Source of the DNA: JAEUKA01 sp044228505
GTDB taxonomy: Bacteria; Myxococcota_A; Polyangia; Palsa-1104; JAEUJZ01
Reading direction: 5' to 3'
Length of the DNA: 64,000 bases
Assembly (NCBI GenBank): GCA_044228505.1
Contig: JBGAUT010000002.1
Location: 124,001 to 188,000, forward strand
Part shown: in pieces, positions 53,197 to 64,000 of the stretch
Layout of the letters: each line of letters starts with the position of its first letter
How positions within the stretch are numbered: position 1 is the first letter of the stretch
Made by a program: the position numbers and the translations under genes
The notes under the pieces: generated by a model
The model's input: the letters and a program-made list of their open reading frames with translations, nothing else
What the model was told of the DNA's origin: nothing
Databases searched by the model: none

Positions 53197-54318
53197 ATGA
53201 CCGGCGCAGACAGCGTGTATCCGTTCGGGTTGGCCCCGGTGCAAGGGCGGCGGCGGCGTATCGCAGTGATTGCCGGGGATGGAATTGGTCCCGAGGTTGT
53301 CGCTCAAGCGCTGCGTGCCGTTGATCCCCTCGGAATTCCGCTCGAGATCCAGCACTTCCCCTGGTCCGCGAATCACTACCTACAGACGCAAGAGACGCTG
53401 CCCAAGGGCGCGCTTGGCGAGCTGCGCGATCAGTTTGATGCGATATTCTTTGGTGCACTTGGAGATCCACGGGTTCCCGACGGTGTTGTCGCTCGCGATG
53501 TGCTCCTAGGCCTGCGTTTTGGGCTCGATCTGTATATCAACCTTCGCCCGGTGCAGCTTCTGGATGAAAAGCTCTGTCCGGTGAAGGGCAAACGTCGGCG
53601 CGACGTGAACTTTTGGGTGCTGCGCGAAAACACCGAAGGGCCCTACGTCCAGATGGGGGGCTCGTTCAAGCGTGATACCCCTGACGAGGTAGCGATCAGC
53701 GAAGACCTGAACACCCGGCGCGGCGTCGAACGGATCATTCGGGCGGCTTACACCCTGGCCAAGGTGCCCCATGGCTCATCCCATGCCACGCCGAAGGTGT
53801 GTATGGTCGATAAGGCCAACGCACTCCCCCACGCGCACGGGCTGTGGCAGCGAGCCTTCCGAGAAGTCGCTGCCGAGCATCGTGATGTGCAGTCGAGTCA
53901 TCTGTTTGTCGATGTAGCTGCGATGGAGTTCGTGCGAACCCCGGAGCGTTTTGATGTCGTGGTGACGTCGAACCTATTTGGCGACATCCTGACCGATCTG
54001 GGTGCGGCGATCTGTGGTGGACTGGGCGTGGCAGCATCGGGAAATATCCATCCTGGGCGCTGCTCGCTATTCGAGCCGGTGCATGGTTCTGCTCCAGATA
54101 TTGCCGGCAAAGGACTGGCCAATCCACTCGCGGCGTTTCTGACGCTGGCCATGCTGTACGACCATCTTGGCGAGGGTCGTGCGGGGGCGCGACTGCGGCA
54201 CGCTGTGGAACACGTGGTGTTGGCCGGCCAAGTGACCCGCGATCTGGGAGGCACCATGTCGACCGCTGAGTGTGGTGATGCCGTGCTCCGTGCGCTTACT
54301 TCACCGACGAGTACCTGA
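53197..54318 (+). CDS. 3-isopropylmalate dehydrogenase-family protein
   Basis: A 373-residue NAD(P)-dependent beta-decarboxylating dehydrogenase. Seen: IAVIAGDGIGPEVVAQA, FFGALGDPRVPDG, RFGLDLYINLRPVQLL, RENTEGPYVQMGG, CMVDKANALPHAHGLW, DVVVTSNLFGDILTDLGAAICGGLGVAASGNI and EPVHGSAPDIAGKG. The best reading is LeuB-type isopropylmalate dehydrogenase, although tartrate/malate-type members share these motifs; no leuCD genes are adjacent. Gap of 9 bases after the small unknown gene. Confidence 0.82.
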   Translation: MTGADSVYPFGLAPVQGRRRRIAVIAGDGIGPEVVAQALRAVDPLGIPLEIQHFPWSANHYLQTQETLPKGALGELRDQFDAIFFGALGDPRVPDGVVARDVLLGLRFGLDLYINLRPVQLLDEKLCPVKGKRRRDVNFWVLRENTEGPYVQMGGSFKRDTPDEVAISEDLNTRRGVERIIRAAYTLAKVPHGSSHATPKVCMVDKANALPHAHGLWQRAFREVAAEHRDVQSSHLFVDVAAMEFVRTPERFDVVVTSNLFGDILTDLGAAICGGLGVAASGNIHPGRCSLFEPVHGSAPDIAGKGLANPLAAFLTLAMLYDHLGEGRAGARLRHAVEHVVLAGQVTRDLGGTMSTAECGDAVLRALTSPTST

Positions 54319-54414
54319 CCGAACGCCGGTGGTGCTTAGCATCCGTTATACTGGCCGAAACGCGAACCAGGCTGGCTCTGCGGCGCTCCTTCCGCGACGC
54401 TGACGAGGAGAAAC

Positions 54415-56250
54415 GTGAAGATTCATTTTATTGGCATCTGCGGCACCGGGATGGGTGCCGTGGCCGAGCTGCTCAAAGCGGTGGGCCACGAGGTCCGTGG
54501 CTCCGATGAGCATGTCTATCCTCCGATGTCCACCCAGCTAGAGACGGCCGGCATTGCGCTGATGGAAGGCTTTGCCGACAAAAATCTCGATTGGCAGCCT
54601 GACGTGGTGGTCGTTGGCAACATCTGTCGCCGCGATCATGTTGAAGTTCTGGCCGCGCAAGCTCGCGGAATCCGACTGACCTCTTTTCCGGCCATCGTGG
54701 AAGAGCTTCTGCTTCCGGGCAAGCTGCCGCTCGTCATCTGTGGCACGCACGGCAAAACAACCACTTCTTCGCTGGCGGCCTGGACCTTGCTCAACGCTGG
54801 GCGCGACCCCTCGTACATGATTGGCGGGGTTCCGCTCAATATGGGTCACAACGCGGCCGTTGGGAGCGGTTCGCACATTGTCCTCGAAGGCGATGAGTAC
54901 GACTGCGCGTTCTTCGACAAAAAAAGCAAATTCCTGCACTACCGTCCGCACGTAGCCATCTTGACCAGCGTCGAACTGGATCACGTCGACATCTTCAGCG
55001 ATCTCGAGCACATCAAGCAGGCGTTCCGAGAGCTGGCTTCTTTGATTCCCAGCGATGGAGCGTTGGTGGTCTGTGCGAACTCTCCACACGCGATCGACTG
55101 TGCCAAGGTCGCTCGGTGCCGCGTCGAGAGCTACGGGATTGCCGGGAGCTGCCCCGACAACACGGACTGGCGTGCCGAAGTCACCAGCATCAAGACGGGT
55201 GGACGCACGGCGTTCAAGCTGCTGCACCGTGGACAGTTGTATGGCCACTTCGAGATCGGGCTCTCTGGCAGCTACAACCTAGAAAATGCGGTCGGGGTGA
55301 TCGCTGCTCTCTCGAACCTCGGACTTACGCCGACAGAGATCGCATCGGGCATCCGGCGTTTCGTCGGGGTGAAGCGTCGACAAGAGCTACGTGGTGTGGC
55401 CCAGGGAGTGACTGTGGTCGACGACTTTGCGCACCATCCGACGGCAATTCGCGAGACGCTACGTGGGCTACGTGGGCGTTTTGGTTCCGGTCGCCTGATT
55501 GCTGTGTTCGAGCCGCGTTCTGCCACGAGCCGTACCGCAGTGTTCCAGACCGAGTTTGCCGACGCCCTGGTTGCGGCTGATGAGATTCTGATCGGCGCGG
55601 TCCATATGCCGGAGAAAGCACCGATCGGGAATCGGCTCGATGTTGAGAAGCTGGCTGCTGATATTCGCAGACGGGGCGTGCCAGCCCGAGCGATCGCCGA
55701 TACCGCGCAGATCATCGAACTGCTGGCGCAGCGCGCCTCCGCCGGTGACACCGTGGTGATCATGTCGTCGGGTAGCTTTGAAAATTTGCACGATCGGCTG
55801 CTGAATCGGCTGGGCGACGCGGTCCTACCTTGTGCGCCAAGCGACTACCCGAAGGTCAAGAAGCTGCTCGATCAGGTGAAGCTACCGACGGCGGGTGTGC
55901 CTGAATCGGTGGCCGAACTGTGGGTACTGAAGGACGGTCAAGGCGATGTGATGGGCTGCGTTGCACTGGAAATCTACGGTGACACCGCGTTGCTGCGATC
56001 GCTGGCCGTGCATCCTGAAAGACGGGGTGAGGGACTCGGGTGGATGCTGGCCGAGATGGCGCTGCTGCGAGTTCGGCAGCGCGGCCTACTGCGGGTCTGT
56101 TTGCTCACGGAGCATGCGACGGACTTTTTTGCTGAAAAATTTGGATTTCGCCCGGTTCCTCGCGAAAGCCTCCCGCCCGAGGTCCAGGTGTCGTCGGAGT
56201 ATCAGCGGTTCTGTGGTCGAGCGGTCGCGATGGCGCTGGAGATTACCTAG
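54415..56250 (+). CDS. mpl: Mpl-type muropeptide ligase fused to a GNAT acetyltransferase
   Basis: A 611-residue protein; GTG 54415 is preceded by GAGGAG. Residues 1-460 are an Mur-ligase-family enzyme of the Mpl type: HFIGICGTGMGAVAELLKAVGHEV, ICGTHGKTTTSSLAAW (P-loop), GDEYDCAFFDKKSKFLHYRP, DDFAHHPTAIRETLRGLRG. Mpl joins recycled muropeptides to UDP-MurNAc. Residues about 475-611 are an extra GNAT domain: PCAPSDYPKVKKLLDQV, DVMGCVALEIYGDTALLRSLAVHPERRGEGLG, LTEHATDFFAEKFGFRPV. Ordinary Mpl proteins end near 450-460. No frameshift or stop between the parts. Confidence 0.85.
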   Translation: MKIHFIGICGTGMGAVAELLKAVGHEVRGSDEHVYPPMSTQLETAGIALMEGFADKNLDWQPDVVVVGNICRRDHVEVLAAQARGIRLTSFPAIVEELLLPGKLPLVICGTHGKTTTSSLAAWTLLNAGRDPSYMIGGVPLNMGHNAAVGSGSHIVLEGDEYDCAFFDKKSKFLHYRPHVAILTSVELDHVDIFSDLEHIKQAFRELASLIPSDGALVVCANSPHAIDCAKVARCRVESYGIAGSCPDNTDWRAEVTSIKTGGRTAFKLLHRGQLYGHFEIGLSGSYNLENAVGVIAALSNLGLTPTEIASGIRRFVGVKRRQELRGVAQGVTVVDDFAHHPTAIRETLRGLRGRFGSGRLIAVFEPRSATSRTAVFQTEFADALVAADEILIGAVHMPEKAPIGNRLDVEKLAADIRRRGVPARAIADTAQIIELLAQRASAGDTVVIMSSGSFENLHDRLLNRLGDAVLPCAPSDYPKVKKLLDQVKLPTAGVPESVAELWVLKDGQGDVMGCVALEIYGDTALLRSLAVHPERRGEGLGWMLAEMALLRVRQRGLLRVCLLTEHATDFFAEKFGFRPVPRESLPPEVQVSSEYQRFCGRAVAMALEIT

Positions 56251-56361
56251 ACTCGTAAGAAAAGAGCACTTGCCTCAGCGTGCGAATTGCGCGAGATTTC
56301 CAACATTGTTGCCAAGCGCCTGGGCTTGGGCTGCATAAACATGTGAATTGAAAAAAGTTTC

Positions 56362-56391
56362 TTGACAAAAACGGGGCAGTAAAGGTACTAC
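56362..56391 (+). promoter_or_regulatory. Candidate promoter of the tRNA/ribosomal operon
   Basis: TTGACA (56362-56367) and TACTAC (56386-56391) with 18 bases between, 26 bases before the first tRNA gene. The -35 is perfect, the -10 only partial. The surrounding DNA is AT-rich (GAATTGAAAAAAG). Confidence 0.5.
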
Positions 56392-56417
56392 TCGCTGCCT
56401 CGCGGCCGTCGGCGCTT

Positions 56418-56490
56418 GCTGGCGTAGCTCACTTGGTAGAGCAGCTGACTTGTAATCAGCAGGCAGTGGGTTCGATTCCCACCGCCAGCT
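56418..56490 (+). tRNA. tRNA-Thr (TGT anticodon)
   Basis: 73 bases. Acceptor GCTGGCG pairs with CGCCAGC, discriminator T; anticodon loop CTTGTAA gives anticodon TGT. T-arm GGTTCGATTCC. CCA is not encoded. Confidence 0.97.
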
Positions 56491-56509
56491 CTTTGAAAAT
56501 ATAAAAACC

Positions 56510-56592
56510 GGAGGGGTGCCCGAGTGGCCAAAGGGAGCTGACTGTAAATCAGCCGCGTCTACGCTTCGAAGGTTCGAATCCTTCCCCCTCCA
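56510..56592 (+). tRNA. tRNA-Tyr (GTA anticodon)
   Basis: 83 bases with a long variable arm. Acceptor GGAGGGG with CCCCTCC, discriminator A; loop CTGTAAA gives GTA. CCA not encoded. Confidence 0.97.
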
Positions 56593-56616
56593 CTCTGAGT
56601 TCGATTCTGACTTCTT

Positions 56617-56689
56617 GCGGGTGTAGCTCAGTTGGTAGAGCTCTAGCCTTCCAAGCTAGACGTCGCGGGTTCGAACCCCGTCGCCCGCT
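56617..56689 (+). tRNA. tRNA-Gly (TCC anticodon)
   Basis: 73 bases. Acceptor GCGGGTG with CGCCCGC, discriminator T; loop CTTCCAA gives TCC. CCA not encoded. Confidence 0.97.
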
Positions 56690-56703
56690 ACCGGAAACAT
56701 TGT

Positions 56704-56776
<73 letters not shown>

Positions 56777-56836
56777 CTTCTCTCCAACATCAATCAAACG
56801 CGGGCTTGCGCTCGCTAAGTGGTCTGAGGACAGAAC

Positions 56837-56998
56837 ATGGCTCGCGGTAATCGTGTACTTGTCACGCTAGAGTGCAAAGAGTGCAAACGGCGTAACTATC
56901 ACACCAACAAGAACAAGCGCACCACTCCAGATAAACTGGAGTTCAATAAGTACTGCAAGTGGTGCCATCGTCACACCTCCCACAAGGAGACCAAGTAG
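56837..56998 (+). CDS. rpmG: Ribosomal protein L33 (zinc-binding form)
   Basis: A 53-residue protein, too short for usual ORF lists: MARGNRVLVTLECKECKRRNY to CKWCHRHTSHKETK. The CxEC...CxWC pairs identify the zinc-binding (C+) form. It sits between tRNA-Thr and tRNA-Trp, as in many bacteria, where tuf commonly precedes it; tuf is absent here. Confidence 0.97.
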   Translation: MARGNRVLVTLECKECKRRNYHTNKNKRTTPDKLEFNKYCKWCHRHTSHKETK

Positions 56999-57049
56999 TC
57001 TCGGTGCTTGCTTCTCTTGAGAAGCGAGCGCTATGTCTGATCTCATTTT

Positions 57050-57123
57050 AGGTCAGTAGCTCGAACTGGTAGAGCGGCGGTCTCCAAAACCGCGGGTTGG
57101 GGGTTCGAATCCCTCCTGGCCTG
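57050..57123 (+). tRNA. tRNA-Trp (CCA anticodon)
   Basis: 74 bases. Acceptor AGGTCAG with CTGGCCT, discriminator G; loop CTCCAAA gives anticodon CCA. Located between rpmG and secE, its usual place. The 3' CCA is not encoded. Confidence 0.96.
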
Positions 57124-57219
57124 CAAGTGATTGCGGAATCCAACATCTTGAGCTTGGCGAGGGCCCCGGGGTGATCGGCGGGTAAGGCTTGAGCGCCCAA
57201 GTGGAGCAAGACGGAAACG

Positions 57220-57573
57220 ATGGAACGAAAGTGGGTCCATATCCTGTTTGCGGCAGCCGGTTTGGCGCTCGTGTTCTTGCTGGTCAGAACCAGTGAGTGG
57301 GTGTGGAGCTATTTCGCCAAGCCAAAGCAGCTCATCATCTACACGACGTCGTTTCTCCTTGCCGGAGTGGGAGTTTACTGGGCGTGGCGCAACGAGGAGA
57401 TCTTCGGACTCGCTTCGGAGTGTGTCACTGAGTTAAGTAAGGTTTCATGGCCCACTCGCAAAGAGACGAGCGCGGCTACCCTCGTTGTGATCGTGACCGT
57501 GATCATCGCCTCACTTCTGCTGGGCGTTTTCGACGCTACGTGGGCGTTCATGACCGGCCTCCTGTACAGCTAG
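57220..57573 (+). CDS. secE: Preprotein translocase subunit SecE
   Basis: A 117-residue membrane protein. Two N-terminal hydrophobic segments (about 8-25 and 38-56), then the SecE core: ECVTELSKVSWPTRKETSAATLVVIVTVIIASLLLG, with the conserved KVxWPTR motif and the last membrane helix. It stabilises SecY in the Sec channel. Followed by nusG after 35 bases. Confidence 0.97.
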   Translation: MERKWVHILFAAAGLALVFLLVRTSEWVWSYFAKPKQLIIYTTSFLLAGVGVYWAWRNEEIFGLASECVTELSKVSWPTRKETSAATLVVIVTVIIASLLLGVFDATWAFMTGLLYS

Positions 57574-57608
57574 CAGGATCATCCCTTGGGCAAAGCGGCG
57601 GTGATGCA

Positions 57609-58136
57609 ATGGGTCTAAAGTGGTACGTCGTCCATACCTACTCGGGCCACGAGAACAGGGCCAAGCTCTCGCTCCAGGAGCGAATCAAGCAAGCCGGCAT
57701 GGACGTTGAGTTCGGCCAGGTCTTGATCCCTACGGAGTCAGTGCTTGAGCTAGTGAAGGGGCAGAAGCGGACGACGACCCGCAAGTTCTATCCCGGCTAC
57801 ATGTTCGTCCAGATGGCGATGAGTGAACGCACTTATCATCTGGTGAAGAACACGGCTCGAGTAACAGGCTTTCTTGGTGGAACGAATCCCGTTCCGGTCA
57901 ACGAAAAGGACATCGCGCAAATCAATTCGCAGATGTCTGAAGGCTCCTCCAAACCGAAGCCTCGCGTCTCCTTTGAGGAAGGCGAGAGCGTTCGCGTCAT
58001 CGATGGTCCGTTTGCAAACTTTGCAGGCATCGTCGATGAAGTGAAAGCGGAGAAGCAGAAGGTAAAAGTTCGAGTCAGCATCTTCGGTCGGGCCACTGCG
58101 GTGGAACTCGATTTTGCGCAGGTGGAGAAGGCTTGA
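57609..58136 (+). CDS. nusG: Transcription termination/antitermination protein NusG
   Basis: ATG 57609 gives MGLKWYVVHTYSGHENRAKL, the usual NusG start; the frame extends upstream within secE. 175 residues: NGN domain (FYPGYMFVQM, VTGFLGG) and C-terminal KOW (GESVRVIDGPFANFAGIVDEV). It couples RNA polymerase to Rho or the ribosome. Confidence 0.97.
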   Translation: MGLKWYVVHTYSGHENRAKLSLQERIKQAGMDVEFGQVLIPTESVLELVKGQKRTTTRKFYPGYMFVQMAMSERTYHLVKNTARVTGFLGGTNPVPVNEKDIAQINSQMSEGSSKPKPRVSFEEGESVRVIDGPFANFAGIVDEVKAEKQKVKVRVSIFGRATAVELDFAQVEKA

Positions 58137-58226
58137 TTCGCAGCAAGCGGATCGTTCCTTGCCAACTTCGCTCGAGGCTGGGAAGATAAGATCGCAAGAA
58201 GAATACTGGCCCATGCGCTAAGTGCT

Positions 58227-58287
58227 TGCCCATAAAGGGCATTTTGGGCATCCTGTTGCCTTCCGGTGGTAGTCAAACCGGTGGCAA
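58227..58287 (+). promoter_or_regulatory. Structured rplK leader
   Basis: A small hairpin TGCCC/GGGCA (58227-58241) followed by TTTT, then a longer one: TTGCC (58256-58260) and CCGGT (58263-58267) with ACCGG (58277-58281) and GGCAA (58283-58287). They lie in the 179-base nusG-rplK gap, where L1-mediated feedback control occurs in other bacteria. Role inferred. Confidence 0.4.
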
Positions 58288-58315
58288 GTACCTGACAGAC
58301 ACGTAGGAATCAGCC

Positions 58316-58759
58316 ATGAAGAAAGTCACTGGCTACGTAAAGCTGCAAATCCCCGCCGGTAAGGCAAACCCATCGCCGCCCGTTGGACCGGCCCTCGGTC
58401 AACACGGCGTGAACATCATGGAGTTCTGTAAGTCTTTCAATGCAAAGACGCAGGGCATCGAGACCATGATGATCCCGGTGGTCATCACGGTCTATTCAGA
58501 CCGCTCGTTTACGTTTATTACCAAGACGCCTCCAGCCTCTGTTCTTGTAAAGAAGGCTGCGGGTCTGCCTTTGCAGAAGAAGCCGGGCTCTGGCTCGAAG
58601 GTGCCGAACAAGGTGAAGGTTGGATCCATCACCAAGAAGCAGCTTCGCGACATTGCCTCGCAGAAGCTTCCTGACCTAAATACCACGAACGTCGAGAATG
58701 CGATGCGTTCCATCGCAGGTACCGCTCGTTCGATGGGCATTGATGTCGTTGAGGGCTAG
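58316..58759 (+). CDS. rplK: Ribosomal protein L11
   Basis: A 147-residue protein with family hallmarks VTGYVKLQIPAGKANPSPPVGPALGQHGVNIMEFCKSFN and a C-terminal rRNA-binding domain with RSIAGTARSMGIDV. Forms the GTPase-associated centre stalk base. Follows nusG in the conserved order. Confidence 0.98.
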   Translation: MKKVTGYVKLQIPAGKANPSPPVGPALGQHGVNIMEFCKSFNAKTQGIETMMIPVVITVYSDRSFTFITKTPPASVLVKKAAGLPLQKKPGSGSKVPNKVKVGSITKKQLRDIASQKLPDLNTTNVENAMRSIAGTARSMGIDVVEG

Positions 58760-58834
58760 TTCCCTTTTGCCCACCGCAGCATAGTGCGGGAGATATTCAG
58801 GGAGACTCCCTGAAGTCGCTATGGAGTTCATTCG

Positions 58835-59551
58835 ATGGCCAAAGCTGGAAAAAAGTACGCAGCAGCACTGAAGCTGGTGGACCGCGAGAAGCGGTACAAT
58901 ATGGAGGAGGCGTTCGATCTCCTTCCCAAGCTGAAGATCTCAAGCAAGTTCGACGAGACTGTTGACCTCGCCGTCCGCTTGGGAGTCGATCCGAAACACG
59001 CCGACCAGATGGTTCGTGGTGCAGTGAACCTGCCTCACGGTACTGGAAAGTCCGTTCGGATCGTTGTGTTCGCGAAGGGAGACAAGGCCAAAGAGGCGCT
59101 CGACGCGGGTGCGAACTTCGTCGGTGCAGAAGACTTGGTGGCCAAGATTCAGACCGAAAACTGGCTGGATTTTGACGCCGCTGTGGCGACTCCCGACATG
59201 ATGGGTGTGATTGGTAAGATCGCCCGTATTCTCGGTCCTCGCGGTCTGATGCCGAACCCGAAAGTCGGCACTGTGACTACGGACGTGACCAAGGCGGTTC
59301 GCGAGCTAAAAGGTGGTCGCGTCGAGTTCCGTGTGGAGAAGACCGGAATCGTTCACGCGCCGGTTGGGAAAATTTCATTCGGCTCGCAGAAACTCCGCGA
59401 GAATGCACGCGCACTCATTGAGCTTCTCATCAAGCTCAAGCCGTCGTCGGCGAAGGGGCTCTACGTAAAGAGCATCGCTCTTTCAACGACAATGGGGCCG
59501 GGCCTGAAGTTGGACACGAACGAAATTCAGGGCCAGCTTACCGCTAAGTAA
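58835..59551 (+). CDS. rplA: Ribosomal protein L1
   Basis: A 238-residue protein: FDETVDLAVRLGVDPKHADQMVRG, VNLPHGTGKSVRIVVFAKGD, ILGPRGLMPNPKVGTVT and EFRVEKTGIVHAPVGK. Part of the L1 stalk; in E. coli L1 represses its own operon. 75 bases after rplK. Confidence 0.98.
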   Translation: MAKAGKKYAAALKLVDREKRYNMEEAFDLLPKLKISSKFDETVDLAVRLGVDPKHADQMVRGAVNLPHGTGKSVRIVVFAKGDKAKEALDAGANFVGAEDLVAKIQTENWLDFDAAVATPDMMGVIGKIARILGPRGLMPNPKVGTVTTDVTKAVRELKGGRVEFRVEKTGIVHAPVGKISFGSQKLRENARALIELLIKLKPSSAKGLYVKSIALSTTMGPGLKLDTNEIQGQLTAK

Positions 59552-59645
59552 TCCCTCTGGCAGTTTCTGTCGGAGTAACGCAACTGTCCTAGAAAGCAGG
59601 AGCCGATAAGGCTTAATCACCTGCCGAGACTTGGAGTCCTGGGGT
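59552..59645 (+). promoter_or_regulatory. Likely L10 leader region
   Basis: 94 bases between rplA and rplJ without a gene. In many bacteria this place holds the L10(L12)4-binding leader that represses translation. Purine-rich bulged segments (AGGAGCCGATAAGG; GAGACTTGGAG) fit, but I could not draw a definite fold by eye. Confidence 0.4.
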
Positions 59646-60167
59646 ATGGATCGGAACGATAAAGCGCAGCAAATCGCTGAGTTGAAAGACAAGCTCCAAA
59701 AGAGCGCGGCGGTGGTCATCTGTGACTTCCGTGGCATTCAGGTTCCAGCGGTCACTGCTCTCCGGGAAGACTTCCGGAAACAGCAGTGCGAGTACAAGGT
59801 GTACAAGAACACCTTGGTGAAGCTAGCAATCGCTGGTACGCCCATGGAGAAGATGGGCAAATACCTGGAAGGTCCGACGGCAGTTATTTTTTCTTGGGAT
59901 AGTCCTTCTGCTGCCGCCAAGGTGGCTCGGGATTACGCCAAGAACAATGAGAAGTTCAAGATCAAGGGTGGCTACCTTGAAGGCGTCCTCGATGACAAAG
60001 GTGTCATCGCATCGGCGGATATGCCGGGCAAAGACGAGATCAGGGCATCGCTGCTTGCGACCTTCATGGCTCCAGCAACCAACGTCGTACGCACGCTCAA
60101 CGCGGCTGCGCAGAATTTTGCTTACGTCCTCGACGCACGGAAGCGTGCGCTCGAGACCCAAGGCTAA
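59646..60167 (+). CDS. rplJ: Ribosomal protein L10
   Basis: ATG 59646 (MDRNDKAQQIAELKDKL) matches the family start better than TTG 59631. 173 residues: AAVVICDFRGIQVPAVTALREDFRK, YKVYKNTLVKLAI, and the C-terminal helix that binds L7/L12 dimers. Forms the stalk with L12. Confidence 0.97.
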   Translation: MDRNDKAQQIAELKDKLQKSAAVVICDFRGIQVPAVTALREDFRKQQCEYKVYKNTLVKLAIAGTPMEKMGKYLEGPTAVIFSWDSPSAAAKVARDYAKNNEKFKIKGGYLEGVLDDKGVIASADMPGKDEIRASLLATFMAPATNVVRTLNAAAQNFAYVLDARKRALETQG

Positions 60168-60185
60168 CTCCAAGGAGAAACTACA

Positions 60186-60575
60186 ATGAGCAACGCAAAC
60201 ATGGACCAAATTGTTGATCAGCTCTCGCAGATGTCGGTGATGCAGATTGCACAGCTCACCAAGCTGCTCGAGGACAAGTGGGGCGTCAAGGCTGCTCCGG
60301 TGGCAGTTGCTGCCGGCCCGGCCGCTGCTGGTGGTGCCGCTGCGGCTCCTGCCGCTGCAGAGCAGACTGAATTCCAGGTCATGCTCACCGGTGCTGGTGC
60401 CAACAAGATTGGCGTCATCAAGGTCGTTCGCGAACTGACCAACCTCGGCCTCAAGGAAGCCAAGGATCTGGTCGATGGCGCTCCGAAGGAACTGAAGGCC
60501 GCCGTGTCGAAGGAAGAAGCCGAGACGATCAAGAAGAAGATTGTCGAGGCGGGCGGCACCGTCGAGATCAAGTAG
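60186..60575 (+). CDS. rplL: Ribosomal protein L7/L12
   Basis: A 129-residue protein: N-terminal dimer domain (VDQLSQMSVMQIAQLTKLLEDKWGVK), Ala-rich hinge (about 38-60), and C-terminal domain (FQVMLTGAGANKIGVIKVVRELT, LGLKEAKDLVDGAPKELK). CAAGGAGAAA is an excellent SD. Followed by an attenuator hairpin before rpoB. Confidence 0.98.
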   Translation: MSNANMDQIVDQLSQMSVMQIAQLTKLLEDKWGVKAAPVAVAAGPAAAGGAAAAPAAAEQTEFQVMLTGAGANKIGVIKVVRELTNLGLKEAKDLVDGAPKELKAAVSKEEAETIKKKIVEAGGTVEIK

Positions 60576-60625
60576 CTCACAGGTTGGCCTTTGCCAATCG
60601 GCTACAAAAGCTAGGAAGTGGGGCC

Positions 60626-60671
60626 ACCGACGGCTCGCAGGGAATGGTGTCCCTGTGGGCCGCCGGTTTTT
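60626..60671 (+). terminator. Intrinsic terminator/attenuator between rplL and rpoB
   Basis: A strong hairpin: the left arm (60626-60643) pairs with the right (60650-60667) over about 18 positions with a single A-C mismatch and a few G-T pairs, closed by a 6-base loop and followed by TTTTT (60667-60671). Placement between rplL and rpoB matches the known attenuator that lowers rpoBC transcription relative to rplJL. Confidence 0.85.
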
Positions 60672-60858
60672 GTCACATCGGCGCTGCTTCGCATTCTGCC
60701 TTCCGACTTGATCGAGCGAGGGCTTCGCTCGAGAGTTCGGAAGGGTTGACAACCTCGGTGGGAAAGCACGCTGCGATGGGAACCCCCTCCATGAGATTCC
60801 CGAGAAGCTTTCCTGTGAGCCTTGTGCACTTCGCTGCAAGGGACAGAAAGGGTCGCTA

Positions 60859-64000
<3,142 letters not shown>

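Overview
The window looks like a chromosomal segment of a member of the Myxococcota (myxobacteria and relatives). The main evidence is a TraA/TraB-type outer-membrane-exchange operon with a MYXO-CTERM-like sorting tail, many cysteine-rich lipoproteins, and high-GC coding with long antisense shadow frames. The taxonomic call is an inference from gene content. No 16S rRNA gene is present.

Layout. (1) 1-505: zinc-ribbon tail of DNA topoisomerase I. (2) 1037-10680: a contractile phage-tail-like injection system (eCIS/CIS family) in two plus-strand modules. Module A (1037-5700) has a Pvc16-like cap, a 408-residue sheath, two paralogous double-length tube proteins, and a tail-assembly-chaperone pair joined by what looks like a textbook -1 ribosomal frameshift signal. 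Module B (6051-10680) has a 590-residue sheath, a normal-length tube protein, an unrecognised 278-residue protein, a CIS tube-domain (Pvc7-like) protein and a VgrG/gpD-like hub. No gp25, baseplate J/gp6, tape measure, PAAR tip or AAA+ ATPase gene is in the window, nor any capsid, terminase or integrase gene. The two modules are separated by 350 bases holding a helically phased array of GAGTC-like motifs. (3) 10885-17566: a TonB-like/NTF2-like fusion, a PP2C phosphatase, a lipoprotein, and a minus-strand operon of DUF4157 (HELTH metallopeptidase), pentapeptide-repeat, Pro/Ala-rich and TPR proteins. DUF4157 proteins are often linked to eCIS, so these are candidate cargo or partners. (4) 17831-25350: bioA-bioD and a TetR-MFP-RND efflux operon. 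(5) 25477-30878: traA-traB plus a third, unrecognised lipoprotein gene abutting traB.

(6) 30887-47253: secreted and envelope proteins (beta-helix, Cys-rich lipoprotein, parvulin foldase, a beta-propeller-like lipoprotein, a TPR membrane protein); a minus-strand operon of M16 peptidase, radical SAM/SPASM protein, Trm112-like zinc ribbon and metallophosphatase-multihaem cytochrome; an FAD monooxygenase; and pdhA. A 21-22 bp, seven-copy tandem repeat fills one convergent gap. (7) 47253-56250: lipB, corA, ddl, murB, a UPF0158-like gene, nadK, a small unknown, an isopropylmalate-dehydrogenase-family gene, and an Mpl ligase fused to a GNAT acetyltransferase. (8) 56418-64000: the conserved tRNA-Thr/Tyr/Gly/Thr, rpmG, tRNA-Trp, secE-nusG-rplKAJL-rpoB block, with tuf absent from its usual place and a strong hairpin-T-run attenuator before rpoB, which runs off the window.

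The best candidates for new biology are the double-domain-tube injection system with its apparent frameshifted chaperone, and the third gene of the outer-membrane-exchange operon.
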